Position numbers and translations under genes: made by a program | Part shown: in pieces, positions 41,407 through 49,861 of the stretch | Layout of the letters: each line of letters starts with the position of its first letter | Numbering within the stretch: the stretch's first letter is position 1 | Source: Gramella jeungdoensis | GTDB lineage: Bacteria; Bacteroidota; Bacteroidia; Flavobacteriales; Flavobacteriaceae | Length of the DNA: 64,000 nt | Reading direction: 5' to 3' | NCBI RefSeq assembly: GCF_023805255.1 | Contig: NZ_JAMSCK010000002.1 | Coordinates: 1-64,000, forward strand | The notes under the pieces: model-generated | What the model saw: the letters and a program-made list of their open reading frames with translations, nothing else | Databases searched by the model: none | Told to the model about the DNA's origin: nothing

Positions 41407-41826
41407 ATGAGATCAGTAGGCTTTAGATCGGCAATATCGAGGAATCAGGCTTGGGTCTCGGCAGCTGTTACAGGCCTGGTTTCATTCGTACTTCCATTTT
41501 TATATGTTGGGATCATCTCTCTTATTGGGATGCTATTAGGGATTGCCAATGAAGGTCTGGGTAATTTTTTAGCCTACTTGTTTACCGGAATTACTGTTGC
41601 TATAATGTGCTTTTTAATTTGCCGGGCCCACCCTGAAAGCCTTTGGTACACACCCGTAATTTGTAACGCCAGCACACTTGTGGCTGGTGTAGGTAACTAT
41701 TTTGGAGGTAATCCCGATGTAACTTTACCCTTTGCAATTGGTTGGGTTCTTTCTGTTATTGCTGCTATTTGGGGTACAAGGAAAGCCAGAGGTGAGATAA
41801 CAAAAGATTTAAAAAACTTGAAATGA
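41407..41826 (+). CDS. membrane protein, unknown function
   Basis: A 139-aa protein with four predicted helices (AVTGLVSFVLPFLYVGIIS, GNFLAYLFTGITVAIMCFLIC, LWYTPVICNASTLVAGVG and LPFAIGWVLSVIAAIWG) and a basic tail. Starts 24 bp after the NTF2-like lipoprotein, so the two may form an operon. No family recognised. Confidence 0.6.
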   Translation: MRSVGFRSAISRNQAWVSAAVTGLVSFVLPFLYVGIISLIGMLLGIANEGLGNFLAYLFTGITVAIMCFLICRAHPESLWYTPVICNASTLVAGVGNYFGGNPDVTLPFAIGWVLSVIAAIWGTRKARGEITKDLKNLK

Positions 41827-41932
41827 AAAGAGTAAAAAGAGACTTCTTGGCCAGGTATTTTGGCTTTATCCAAGGAAACCATAAACAGCGCGAATGTTTA
41901 AATATAAATAAAGCTCATAATAGATCTTTTAT

Positions 41933-42397
41933 TTGGAATGCAGTAAATTTGGCAAGGTTTACCAACTAAAACAGAAGTTGAAAATATTCTTCGAAATTTT
42001 TATTATTCCACTGTTTCTTTTGGCAATTCCCATTCTTGTGCTTCAGCACCGCAAGAAGCAATGGCTTAAGCCAGAAATTGTATGGAAGGTTTCAGGTGTT
42101 GTGGCCCTCATTGGCTTAACTGGCTTGTTATTCGCTAACCTGGATAAGTATGATAAAATAACCTGTTATTCTTTGTGTACTCCCTTTATTTACTGGTTTT
42201 TAGACAGGTTCTTTAAACATTTAAGCCAAAAGAAACTCGAAAGAGACTTTATTGCCTATGTTAGATTTACCCATGAAGTCAGAACAGGCTGGAGAACAAA
42301 GAATCCTCATGTTAAATTATCGGATAAACTGATAACTTATACCCTTTTATGTATGCTGTTGGGCAACTTTTTCCTGGCATTAGTATATATCAACTAA
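41933..42397 (+). CDS. membrane protein, start uncertain (TTG)
   Basis: Up to 154 aa, with no ATG in frame before the first helix. TTG codons at 41933 and 41978 are the possible starts; the second would begin KIFFEIFIIPLFLLAIPILVL, a normal first helix. Further helices are WKVSGVVALIGLTGLLFA, YSLCTPFIYWFLDRF and ITYTLLCMLLGNFFLALVY. A basic loop carries RFTHEVRTGWRTKN. No family recognised. The non-ATG start may mean a low-expressed or slightly damaged gene. Confidence 0.45.
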   Translation: MECSKFGKVYQLKQKLKIFFEIFIIPLFLLAIPILVLQHRKKQWLKPEIVWKVSGVVALIGLTGLLFANLDKYDKITCYSLCTPFIYWFLDRFFKHLSQKKLERDFIAYVRFTHEVRTGWRTKNPHVKLSDKLITYTLLCMLLGNFFLALVYIN

Positions 42398-42423
42398 CTA
42401 TAGGCTTGGTGATAAGCAAAGGC

Positions 42424-42443
42424 TTATTTATTTAAGTAAATAA
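42424..42443. other. AT-rich 20-nt near-palindrome between convergent genes
   Basis: TTATTTATTTAAGTAAATAA is self-complementary apart from one symmetric pair. It lies between two converging genes and may help end transcription from both sides. Confidence 0.4.
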
Positions 42444-42451
42444 CCATAAAA

Positions 42452-43681
42452 TTAAAATGCCTTTTTTTGTTTCGGATCTTTACCCTGCATTAATTCGCCC
42501 CTATATTTATTGGGAGGCACGCCATATCTTCTTTTAAAGGCAGTAGAAAAGTTGTTGGGATGCTTATAACCAACCTTTTCTGCAATATCGCTCATGGTAA
42601 GACGGGGATCTGATAAAAGTCTAAGGGAATAATTTAGCCGGGTCTGGTTAAGGAAGTTTATAACCGGGGTTGCGAACAATGCCTTAAAGCCAGATTTCAC
42701 CTTAAAATCATTGATGCCGAATTGCCGGGAAAGACTGTTTATAGTAATCTCTTCCTCAAAATGTTTTTCAATATGATCCTTGATGGAGTAGATAGCAAAT
42801 ATATCCTCAGGATTAAGTTTGTCAAGCCTTTTATCGCTCACCACATTCCCATCTAAAAGGAAGGTCTGCATCGCCATCAATTCTTCCCTGTTTATTCCAA
42901 ACCAGGGTAAATGATCGGCCCCTTTGGTAAGCAATAATTTTGCTCCTTCTATATTTTCCTTTAAAAACTTGCTGTGACCGCACTCCACCAGTTTATCGCC
43001 TTCACGATGAATAAGCAGAACAGGCTTTTTGATCTTTTTAAGACAATGCCTTACATCGATATCCAGGTTCATTCGGTAAAGTGCGATGGCTGCCGAAGGG
43101 CTGGCACTGTGTCTCAGGTAGGACGCCCAGTACTGCTGGGCTTCAGGATCATCTTTTACGCTGGGAGCCATGAGCTGTAATCCCACCGGACCTCCCCAGT
43201 TCTCTGCCATATAATTGATGGTTTTTAAATGCCCTTCCTCATTCAATCCGTATGGATAATCCTCAGATCTTACCCATTTGGCGAAAGAGCCAAAAAGTAT
43301 AAGTTTCGAGACCTTCTCAGGATAGGTTGCGGTAAAATGTATGCCGAGCGGACCGCCTTCCGAAAGGCCAAAGAATGCCGCCCTGTCGATTTTCGCGTGT
43401 TCCATCACCGCTAAGAGATCTTCTGCACGCTGGTCCATACCGGGAAGTTCAGATTCGTTCACACGATCAGAAAGGCCGGTGCCACGCTTGTCAAAAAGTA
43501 TAAGCCTGCAAAAACCTGAGAGATGATTCACCCAGGCTGCCAGTGGCGGAATACTGGTAAACTGTTCTACATTCGAGATCCATCCCGGTACAACGATCAA
43601 ACATGTATCGCCACTGCCGAATTCCTGATAGGCAATATTCACTCCGCCTGAACGCGCATAATTGGTTCTTCCCGTCTGCAT
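42452..43681 (-). CDS. alpha/beta-hydrolase fused to an AraC-type DNA-binding domain
   Basis: A 409-aa two-domain protein. Residues about 1-270 form an alpha/beta-hydrolase: VNIAYQEFGSGDTCLIVVPG, LFDKRGTGLSDR, nucleophile elbow FFGLSEGGPLG with Ser107, acid in LLIHREGDKLV and His in KGADHLPWFG. Residues about 300-400 are an AraC/XylS C-terminal double helix-turn-helix: ITINSLSRQFGINDFKVKSG, LTMSDIAEKVGYKHPNNFST and FKRRYGVPPNKYR. The hydrolase probably serves as the sensor or effector domain, in place of the usual AraC cupin. Divergent from a 62-aa gene at 43811. Confidence 0.88.
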   Translation of the reverse strand: MQTGRTNYARSGGVNIAYQEFGSGDTCLIVVPGWISNVEQFTSIPPLAAWVNHLSGFCRLILFDKRGTGLSDRVNESELPGMDQRAEDLLAVMEHAKIDRAAFFGLSEGGPLGIHFTATYPEKVSKLILFGSFAKWVRSEDYPYGLNEEGHLKTINYMAENWGGPVGLQLMAPSVKDDPEAQQYWASYLRHSASPSAAIALYRMNLDIDVRHCLKKIKKPVLLIHREGDKLVECGHSKFLKENIEGAKLLLTKGADHLPWFGINREELMAMQTFLLDGNVVSDKRLDKLNPEDIFAIYSIKDHIEKHFEEEITINSLSRQFGINDFKVKSGFKALFATPVINFLNQTRLNYSLRLLSDPRLTMSDIAEKVGYKHPNNFSTAFKRRYGVPPNKYRGELMQGKDPKQKKAF

Positions 43682-43810
43682 CTTATAAAGTTAGTCTTTC
43701 TTCCTTAAAAATCCTTTTTGCATAGATGCTAATACCGATGTCATATGTCTGAAAATGAGATCTGTATATACATTTACATCTCAGAAGTTTAATAATAAAA
43801 ATCAACAGTC

Positions 43811-43999
43811 ATGAAAGCTTTAGTTAACACATTCGCAGCAGTAGTAGGTTCAACAATTGATATCTTCGTTTTGGTCATCGATAAAATATCATTCGGAGTA
43901 TCTCAGGTTAAAACCGGTTCGTCACATCATCTTGGAGATCTTGGACAAGGTCTTAATAAGGAGATCGAATTTGAACTGTACCATCGCAGGGAGAGATAG
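43811..43999 (+). CDS. small protein, unknown function
   Basis: A 62-aa protein. The first 36 residues form an amphipathic to hydrophobic stretch (TFAAVVGSTIDIFVLVIDKI), the rest is polar and charged (HHLGDLGQGLNKEIEFELYH). It is divergent from the AraC-hydrolase gene across 129 bp, the classical place for a regulated target. The leader includes a degenerate dyad GAGAT (43757-43761)...ATCTC (43778-43782). No family recognised. Confidence 0.45.
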   Translation: MKALVNTFAAVVGSTIDIFVLVIDKISFGVSQVKTGSSHHLGDLGQGLNKEIEFELYHRRER

Positions 44000-44144
44000 T
44001 GAAAAAAAGGATGACCGTAGGTACTCCATGAAGTAAACATCGAATAAATTTTATTTGCCGTCCATTCGAATATTCTCAACCTCACCAGAATTTGAACTGG
44101 CAGATACAAGTAGTTTTCTGAAATAAAACTCCTAAATTTAGAAT

Positions 44145-44660
44145 ATGGATTTCAGAAAGATCGATTACTTAAAGTCTGGAAACGTGAAACAGAGACAGGT
44201 CTATGAACTGCTGACCAATTATGCGGTATTCAGGAAACTGAAGAAGTACGACCCCATTCTCACAGGCACTATTCCCATTGAGATTGATACGGAGGCAAGC
44301 GACCTGGATATTATTTGCTGCTGGGAAAACCGGAAGATGTTTGAGGAAGATCTTATTAAGCATTTCAATGGGGAAAAGGAATTCAGGATCAGACAAAAGA
44401 AAATCAATGAAGAACTTTCGGTGATCGCAAATTTCAGTCTTGGGAATTTCCAGGTAGAGATCTTCGGGCAGAACATTCCATCAAAAGAACAAATGGCCTA
44501 CCGGCATATGATCGTTGAACATGAATTGGTCAATAAACATGGAGAAGATTTCAGAAAGAAGATAATAGCGTTAAAGAAACAGGGAATAAAGACCGAGCCC
44601 GCCTTCACCCGGGTTCTGAATATTCCTGGAGATCCTTACACAGAATTATTGAATTTCTAA
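44145..44660 (+). CDS. DUF4269 family protein (nucleotidyltransferase-like)
   Basis: A 171-aa protein matching DUF4269: IDYLKSGNVKQRQVYELL, DPILTGTIPIEIDTEASDLD (the GT-P-I...D-x-D segment of a minimal nucleotidyltransferase fold), ICCWENRKMFEEDL, VEIFGQNIPSKEQMAYRHM and VLNIPGDPYTELLN. The SDLD acidic pair could bind metal. Activity of the family is unknown. The next gene starts 11 bp later, suggesting an operon. Confidence 0.88.
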   Translation: MDFRKIDYLKSGNVKQRQVYELLTNYAVFRKLKKYDPILTGTIPIEIDTEASDLDIICCWENRKMFEEDLIKHFNGEKEFRIRQKKINEELSVIANFSLGNFQVEIFGQNIPSKEQMAYRHMIVEHELVNKHGEDFRKKIIALKKQGIKTEPAFTRVLNIPGDPYTELLNF

Positions 44661-44671
44661 TTCAGCGACTC

Positions 44672-45241
44672 GTGAAAAAACTGGTATCACATATGCATGT
44701 AAGCCTGGACGGCTATGCCGCCGGGGAGAAAGGTGAGATGGACTGGATAAAACTGGACGAGGAAATGTTCGATTTTGTAAAGACCTTAACCGATAATTCA
44801 GATATCGCATGCTATGGCAGGGTAACCTGGCAAATGATGGACGATTACTGGCCCGATGCAGCTTCTAAACCGGGAGCGAGTAAGCATGATAAAGAACATT
44901 CGGAATGGTACAATACGGTAGATAAGATCGTCTTTTCATATACCATGCAGGGGGAGAAAAAACCTAAAACCTCCTTTTATGGTGATGATTTCCTGAACAA
45001 GATCAAAGAGCTTAAGCAAAATGACGGTAAAGATATTCTTTTGCTGGGGAGTCCTTCTACAACGAGGTTGCTTATGGAGGAAGACCTTATAGATGAATAC
45101 TGGCTGTTCATGAATCCTGTGATCCTGGGGAAGGGAATTTCAATGTTTGCTGAATTAAAGAACAGGAAACAGTTAGAACATAAGGTAACCCGAAACTTTC
45201 CCTGTGGGGTGACGGCCCTGAATTTTACAAAAGCTGAATAA
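44672..45241 (+). CDS. RibD C-terminal/DHFR-like reductase family protein, GTG start
   Basis: A 189-aa protein, third member of this family: KKLVSHMHVSLDGYAAGEKG, CYGRVTWQMMDDYW, GKDILLLGSPSTTRLLME and IDEYWLFMNPVILGKGISMF. It starts with GTG 11 bp after the DUF4269 stop; an ATG inside the first strand (VSHM) would truncate the fold. Probable NAD(P)H-dependent reductase of unknown substrate, probably co-transcribed with DUF4269. Confidence 0.85.
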   Translation: MKKLVSHMHVSLDGYAAGEKGEMDWIKLDEEMFDFVKTLTDNSDIACYGRVTWQMMDDYWPDAASKPGASKHDKEHSEWYNTVDKIVFSYTMQGEKKPKTSFYGDDFLNKIKELKQNDGKDILLLGSPSTTRLLMEEDLIDEYWLFMNPVILGKGISMFAELKNRKQLEHKVTRNFPCGVTALNFTKAE

Positions 45242-45358
45242 TACTTAAGCAAAAGATGGCTTAAATAAATTGAAGATTCTTTATAGAAAATCGGTAATTT
45301 CATTAAGCTTTGAAAAGCTGTTTTACAATGAATTAGGATTTGATCTAAAAGAATACAA

Positions 45359-46285
45359 ATGCAAACAATTTTAGGTGCTGGCGGACCAATTGGAACTGAA
45401 CTGGCAAAAGCTCTTAAGGAATATACATCAGAGATAAGACTGGTTAGCAGGAATCCGGAAAAGGTCAATGAAACAGACCAGGTTTTTGTTGCTAACCTGC
45501 TGGATCCCGTCCAGCTGGAAGGCGCTGTGAAAGGTTCAGAAATTGTTTATGTGACCATTGGTTTTGAATACAGTAAAAAAGTATGGCGAGAGAAATGGCC
45601 AAAATTTATCAGGACGCTTATAGAGATTTGTGAAAAAGAGACCTGTAAGCTGGTATTCTTTGATAATGTTTATATGTATGATAAATATCATCTTAACCCG
45701 ATGACAGAGGATACCCCGGTGAACCCACCCAGCAAAAAAGGAGAGGTAAGGGCCGAAATAGCCGAGATGATAATGATGCATACAAAGGCCGGTAGGTTAA
45801 AAGCTCTTATTGCAAGGTGTGCCGACTATTATGGCCCGTATACTGAAGGGACCAGTATTCTTACAGAAATGGTTTTTAAGCCATTGAAGAAAGGCAAGAA
45901 GGCCAATTGGCTGGGCAGTGATAAATTCAAACATTCTTTTACCTATACAGTAGATGCTGCTATGTCGACAGCGCGTCTGGGGAATACAGAGAAAGCTTAC
46001 GGTCAGGTATGGCATCTGCCTACAGCATCAGATCCCATGACCGGCAAGGAATGGATCGAGGCTATCGCTGCAAAGATGAAAGTGCAACCAAGGTATCAGG
46101 TGGCTCCAAAATTCCTGGTGAGAATCTTAGGTTTGTTTATGCCTGTTATGAGAGAAAGTGTTGAGATGGTATATCAGTACGACAGGGATTATGTTTTTGA
46201 AAGCAGTAAGTTTGAAAAGGAATTTGATGTTCATCCAACCTCATATGAAGATGGAATCGATGAGATAATCAGGCTCAATTATTAA
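45359..46285 (+). CDS. extended SDR/NAD-dependent epimerase-like protein
   Basis: A 308-aa protein. The Rossmann start MQTILGAGGPIGTELAKAL gives G-x-G-G-x-x-G; a YxxxK-like pair occurs in VYMYDKYH at about residues 103-107. Later blocks LIARCADYYGPYTEG and FTYTVDAAMSTARLG match atypical SDRs annotated as NAD-dependent epimerase/dehydratase. Substrate unknown. A weak IGE-core-like stretch (TTTATAGAAAATCGGTAATT) lies upstream at 45282-45301 but is not counted. Confidence 0.8.
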   Translation: MQTILGAGGPIGTELAKALKEYTSEIRLVSRNPEKVNETDQVFVANLLDPVQLEGAVKGSEIVYVTIGFEYSKKVWREKWPKFIRTLIEICEKETCKLVFFDNVYMYDKYHLNPMTEDTPVNPPSKKGEVRAEIAEMIMMHTKAGRLKALIARCADYYGPYTEGTSILTEMVFKPLKKGKKANWLGSDKFKHSFTYTVDAAMSTARLGNTEKAYGQVWHLPTASDPMTGKEWIEAIAAKMKVQPRYQVAPKFLVRILGLFMPVMRESVEMVYQYDRDYVFESSKFEKEFDVHPTSYEDGIDEIIRLNY

Positions 46286-46337
46286 AAACATGTGAGCTGA
46301 TGCTTCTTCTGGACTGAACAATCGATTTTAATTTAAT

Positions 46338-46805
46338 ATGAGATTCATTAAAACCAGGAAACCTGGGGTAAAGCAAAAGGAACAGCTCTTTAAGCTGTGG
46401 AATAATGAATATCCTAAGGGCCTGAACTACAATGATATTTCAGAATTAGATGAGTACCTGCAAAAACTGGAAGATCAGAATCATATACTCCTGGTAACCA
46501 ACAATAATGAGATCAAAGGCTGGTATGCCGATTTTATCAGAGATGGCGAAAGATGGTTTCTGGCGATCCTCGATTCTGAATTTCAGGGCAAAGGATATGG
46601 GAATCAGATCCTGCAAATGGCTAAAAAAACCAATAGAGAGCTCAGTGGCTGGATAATTGACTCTGAAAATTATATCAGGGCCAACGACAAGCCATACAGA
46701 TCTCCGGTTGCATTCTACCGGAAACAGGGATTTCAGGTCCTGGAGGATATCAAACTGCAGACCGAAAAAATTAATGCGATTAAGATCAGGTGGGATGGAC
46801 CCTGA
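46338..46805 (+). CDS. GNAT N-acetyltransferase
   Basis: A 155-aa protein with a single GNAT domain. Motif A is LDSEFQGKGYGNQILQMAK (Q-G-K-G-Y-G acetyl-CoA loop), and AFYRKQGFQV is the typical C-terminal motif B. Preceding strands GWYADFIRDGERWFLAILD complete the fold. Substrate unknown. It follows the SDR gene by 52 bp and may share its transcript. Confidence 0.88.
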   Translation: MRFIKTRKPGVKQKEQLFKLWNNEYPKGLNYNDISELDEYLQKLEDQNHILLVTNNNEIKGWYADFIRDGERWFLAILDSEFQGKGYGNQILQMAKKTNRELSGWIIDSENYIRANDKPYRSPVAFYRKQGFQVLEDIKLQTEKINAIKIRWDGP

Positions 46806-46856
46806 GAGCGATAAGCTTTGAGAAATTTAACCGCTATTGAAAACATAATTTTTAGG

Positions 46857-46887
46857 TTTGCATTTCATGAGCTGCTGTATAATTTTG
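46857..46887 (+). promoter_or_regulatory. canonical Bacteroidota promoter (-33 TTTG, -7 TAATTTTG)
   Basis: TTTG (46857-46860), a 19-bp spacer and TAATTTTG (46880-46887) match the Bacteroidota primary-sigma consensus TTTG-N19-TAnnTTTG exactly. The start codon at 46927 is about 40 bp downstream. Confidence 0.75.
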
Positions 46888-46926
46888 GCATGATTATTTA
46901 GGAAAATTATTTCTAAGAATTAAGCT

Positions 46927-47232
46927 ATGAGAAGAACCATGAAAACATCCCGTGTGAAAGAAGGGAGACCGCTTTCCTGGACAGTGATGGGTGCTTTGAT
47001 CGCTCCCCTGGCTTTGATCACCTTTTCCTATGTTCAGGCAGATGAAGAGTTGAGAATGACCCCTGTTCTGGTGATAATAACCATTGTAGGTGCTATTGCC
47101 GGAAGGATCGCTTTTCTGGTCCAGCAATCGGCACGAGTGGAAGGATGGAAGCGATCGGGACTTTTAGTATTGGGCCTGCTCATGTATGGGCTGGTAGTCT
47201 TGCTGGGTTTCTTTATTGCCAGGCTCGCATAA
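46927..47232 (+). CDS. small membrane protein, unknown function
   Basis: A 101-aa protein with three helices (WTVMGALIAPLALITFSYV, MTPVLVIITIVGAIAGRIAFLV and GLLVLGLLMYGLVVLLGFFIA). The N-terminus is strongly basic (MRRTMKTSRVKEGRP). ATGs at 46927 and 46939 are both possible. The best promoter of the window lies directly upstream. No family recognised. Confidence 0.6.
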   Translation: MRRTMKTSRVKEGRPLSWTVMGALIAPLALITFSYVQADEELRMTPVLVIITIVGAIAGRIAFLVQQSARVEGWKRSGLLVLGLLMYGLVVLLGFFIARLA

Positions 47233-47282
47233 TTGGTGGTGATCAGTGAGCCTTAACTGGCGTATTTTCGATTTTTTCCTAC

Positions 47283-47352
47283 TTAATGGCTAAAGGCCGT
47301 GACCCTACACACGACCTGTTATCACCTGTCAGAAAAGTGAATTAGCCATTAA
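47283..47352. other. 11-bp perfect inverted repeat, 48-bp apart, between convergent genes
   Basis: TTAATGGCTAA (47283-47293) and TTAGCCATTAA (47342-47352) are exact reverse complements. They flank a GC-richer loop in the gap between converging genes. Possible bidirectional terminator or structured 3' end. Confidence 0.45.
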
Positions 47353-47357
47353 AATCA

Positions 47358-47801
47358 TTAATTCTTTTTATAGAATAGCCCGGGCCCGTCACATGCCCAC
47401 CAGTTGCTGTTTAAAACACCATCTTCGGCATTGAAAAAAAGACTCTCTTCAGTGCCTGTACAACTGCCAATAAGATTACTGTCTTCCTGATATTCAATGA
47501 TGATGAGCTGCCGGTCGTTCTCCTGGGAGATTGTGAAGTCACCTGTTATGCTTGATGACACTCCGTCTTGTGTCCTTGTTTTTACCACACTTGCATTGGA
47601 GCTAAACCTGTATTCTTCCTGCCAGGCCATATCCTCTCCAGCGGTTTCAGAATTTACCATGCTACCGGTCATTTTGAAGAGCTTCCAGGTTTGTGGGTAG
47701 GGACCTGCTGAGAAATCCACTATAATAAGACCATCCTTATTGCTTGAACAGGAATAAGCCAGTAAGATAGACAGTAGAAGGATAAGGCGTCTTAATTTCA
47801 T
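47358..47801 (-). CDS. lipoprotein, lipocalin-like, unknown function
   Basis: A 147-aa protein with lipobox near residue 18 (LLAYSC). The mature part is a run of beta strands (YPQTWKLFKMTGSMVN, WQEEYRFSSNASVVKTRT, SITGDFTISQENDRQLIIIEY) with a late Cys pair (IGSCTGTEE, WWACDGPG). The TWKL start and small size match the lipocalin-like lipoproteins common in Bacteroidota. Function unknown. Confidence 0.65.
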   Translation of the reverse strand: MKLRRLILLLSILLAYSCSSNKDGLIIVDFSAGPYPQTWKLFKMTGSMVNSETAGEDMAWQEEYRFSSNASVVKTRTQDGVSSSITGDFTISQENDRQLIIIEYQEDSNLIGSCTGTEESLFFNAEDGVLNSNWWACDGPGLFYKKN

Positions 47802-47986
47802 TTTTTTGAAGCTATTGTTCTAACCTAAGATGCAGGATGAAGTTAATGGTTGCGTTCAAAACTCAGGAGATCGAAAAAATTTCTTTTCCATCCTGAACGG
47901 GAGGCATTTGGTTTTAAAAAATATGTCTATATCCCTACACCTAAGTATTTTGGTTATATTTAATCTACTTCTAACTAATATGAATT

Positions 47987-49747
47987 ATGGAAATAGCTCT
48001 GGTAATAGGTTTGCTTGTAATAGCCATAATTCTTTTTGCTACTGAGACATTTTCGGTAGATGTGGTCACCATTGGTCTGCTGGTGGTGCTCTGCATTAGT
48101 GGTGTGCTTACACCGTCTGAAGCCTTTGCTGGATTCAGTAGTGATTTTATGATCATTCTTGCTTCCATATTTGTGATATCCGGTGCGCTTTCTGAGACCG
48201 GGCTTCTGGATAAAGTGGGTTCAAAGCTTATTAAAGGGATAAAGAGCAAGTCGCTCTTTATCGCATATACCATGCTCATTACCGGCTCGTTTTCAGCTTT
48301 CATGAACAACACAACAGTAACGGCGCTGGTTACGGGTCCCGTTGTGGGGATGTGCAGAAAACTGAAGATAAGTCCGTCAAAAGTTCTTATCCCGGTTGCC
48401 TATTCTTCCATCCTGGGAGGAACCTGCACCCTGATTGGCACTTCCACCAATGTTGCCGTTAGCGGATATATTGCCAGCGTTGGGCTTGAGCCTTTGCATT
48501 TTTTTGAGATCTTATGGATAGGTCTCATTCTATGTGCGGTGGGAATCGTATTCATGTTAGTTTTCTGGCGCAGGCTGTTGCCAGACCGGCAGGAAGGCAG
48601 TTTTACCGAGGAATACAAGATCAAACAATACCTTACCGAGATCGTTATTCCCCAGGGCTCCAGCCTTATTGGTAAACATGCATTCACTTCAGAGCTGGCT
48701 CAATGGGAGGTGAAGATCATAAAGGTGATCCGCCGAAAGGACGATATCATTCCAACCCCTTCTACTATTCTCGAGGTTGAAGATATCCTGCTTGTGGAAT
48801 GTAAGGTAGATGACCTTATAAAGGTCAAGGAACATGCCGGGTTACATGTAATGGCCGATACCATTGGGAAAAAAGAGATACAAAGTGATAAGGTTAGACT
48901 TGTTGAGGTACTTATAACTCCGGGGTCCAGGCTGGTAGACCGCACTCTCAAGGAGGCCAGGTTCCGGCAGAATTACGGGCTGGTGGTCCTGGCGATACAT
49001 CGTTTTGAGGGAATGGTCTCTAAGAAGATAGGTAATGTGAAGCTAAAGATCGGGGACGTCCTCCTGGTACAGGGAACCGAGGAGACGATCGAAGCGATTC
49101 GAAATTCCACCGAATTTTCGGTGATGGGAGACTTCAGGGTGAATATGTTCAAGGAAAGAAAAGGGATCTTTGCTGCACTGGTCTTTTTACTGGCGATTAT
49201 CGCCGGGTCACTGGACCTGGTGCCTCTATCGGTGGCCTTTCTCACCGCCGCCCTCGTAACGGTCATGGTTGGTGCATTGCATGTAGAGCGGGCCTACGAG
49301 ATAATGAACTGGAAACTGCTAATCCTCATAGGTGGGATGAGTGCCTTCGGAACGGCTATGCATAATTCTGGCGCTTCCGAATTCCTGGCGAATAATATCA
49401 TTGGACTTCTGGGTGGATTGGGAACTATCTGGGTGCTGGCCGGATTTGTGATCCTTGTGATCCTTCTTACACAACCCATGTCCAATGCTGCGGCAGCCCT
49501 GGTTATTTTACCGGTTGCCATGGATGCTGCCGGAATACTTCAGGCCGATCCGAGAACCTTTGCCATCGCCATTATGCTGGGCGCTTCGGTTTCCCTTATA
49601 ACACCTTTTGAACCTTCATGTATCCTGGTCTACGGACCCGGGAAGTATAAATTCATGGATTTTATCAAAGCCGGTGTTCCTTTAACAGTCATCCTTTTAA
49701 CCATTATCTTGTTATTGGTTCCGGTTTTCTGGCCAATGTTGGAATGA
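47987..49747 (+). CDS. SLC13/DASS-type transporter with two RCK_C (TrkA_C) domains
   Basis: A 586-aa protein. The N-terminal transporter half includes ATETFSVDVVTIGLLVVLCIS, FMNNTTVTALVTGPV (SNT-like signature) and CTLIGTSTNVAVSGY. Two RCK_C domains lie at about 210-285 and 302-375 (EIVIPQGSSLIGKHA, ILLVECKVDDLIKV; EVLITPGSRLVDRTL, VLLVQGTEETIEA). The C-terminal transporter half has TQPMSNAAAALVILPVAMD and PFEPSCILVYGPG. Members carry dicarboxylates, sulfate or related anions coupled to Na+; the RCK_C domains imply ligand or nucleotide regulation. Confidence 0.9.
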   Translation: MEIALVIGLLVIAIILFATETFSVDVVTIGLLVVLCISGVLTPSEAFAGFSSDFMIILASIFVISGALSETGLLDKVGSKLIKGIKSKSLFIAYTMLITGSFSAFMNNTTVTALVTGPVVGMCRKLKISPSKVLIPVAYSSILGGTCTLIGTSTNVAVSGYIASVGLEPLHFFEILWIGLILCAVGIVFMLVFWRRLLPDRQEGSFTEEYKIKQYLTEIVIPQGSSLIGKHAFTSELAQWEVKIIKVIRRKDDIIPTPSTILEVEDILLVECKVDDLIKVKEHAGLHVMADTIGKKEIQSDKVRLVEVLITPGSRLVDRTLKEARFRQNYGLVVLAIHRFEGMVSKKIGNVKLKIGDVLLVQGTEETIEAIRNSTEFSVMGDFRVNMFKERKGIFAALVFLLAIIAGSLDLVPLSVAFLTAALVTVMVGALHVERAYEIMNWKLLILIGGMSAFGTAMHNSGASEFLANNIIGLLGGLGTIWVLAGFVILVILLTQPMSNAAAALVILPVAMDAAGILQADPRTFAIAIMLGASVSLITPFEPSCILVYGPGKYKFMDFIKAGVPLTVILLTIILLLVPVFWPMLE

Positions 49748-49861
49748 GCAGGAATTTTATCTCCTGAGCATTTGATTTATTTACTAACTTAGTTATTGTT
49801 AGCTTCAATCTCCTGAGACTTCCTGCTTAAAAGCATAAACCCTAACCAAAATTTAATTATT

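Noticed and set aside
45282-45301. A further IGE core before the SDR gene
   Set aside because: TTTATAGAAAATCGGTAATT shares only a short AT-rich stretch and lacks the flanking sections.
165-47000. A phage or conjugative element
   Set aside because: No integrase, capsid, portal, terminase, relaxase or Tra-type genes were recognised; the only mobile gene is the IS3 transposase end.
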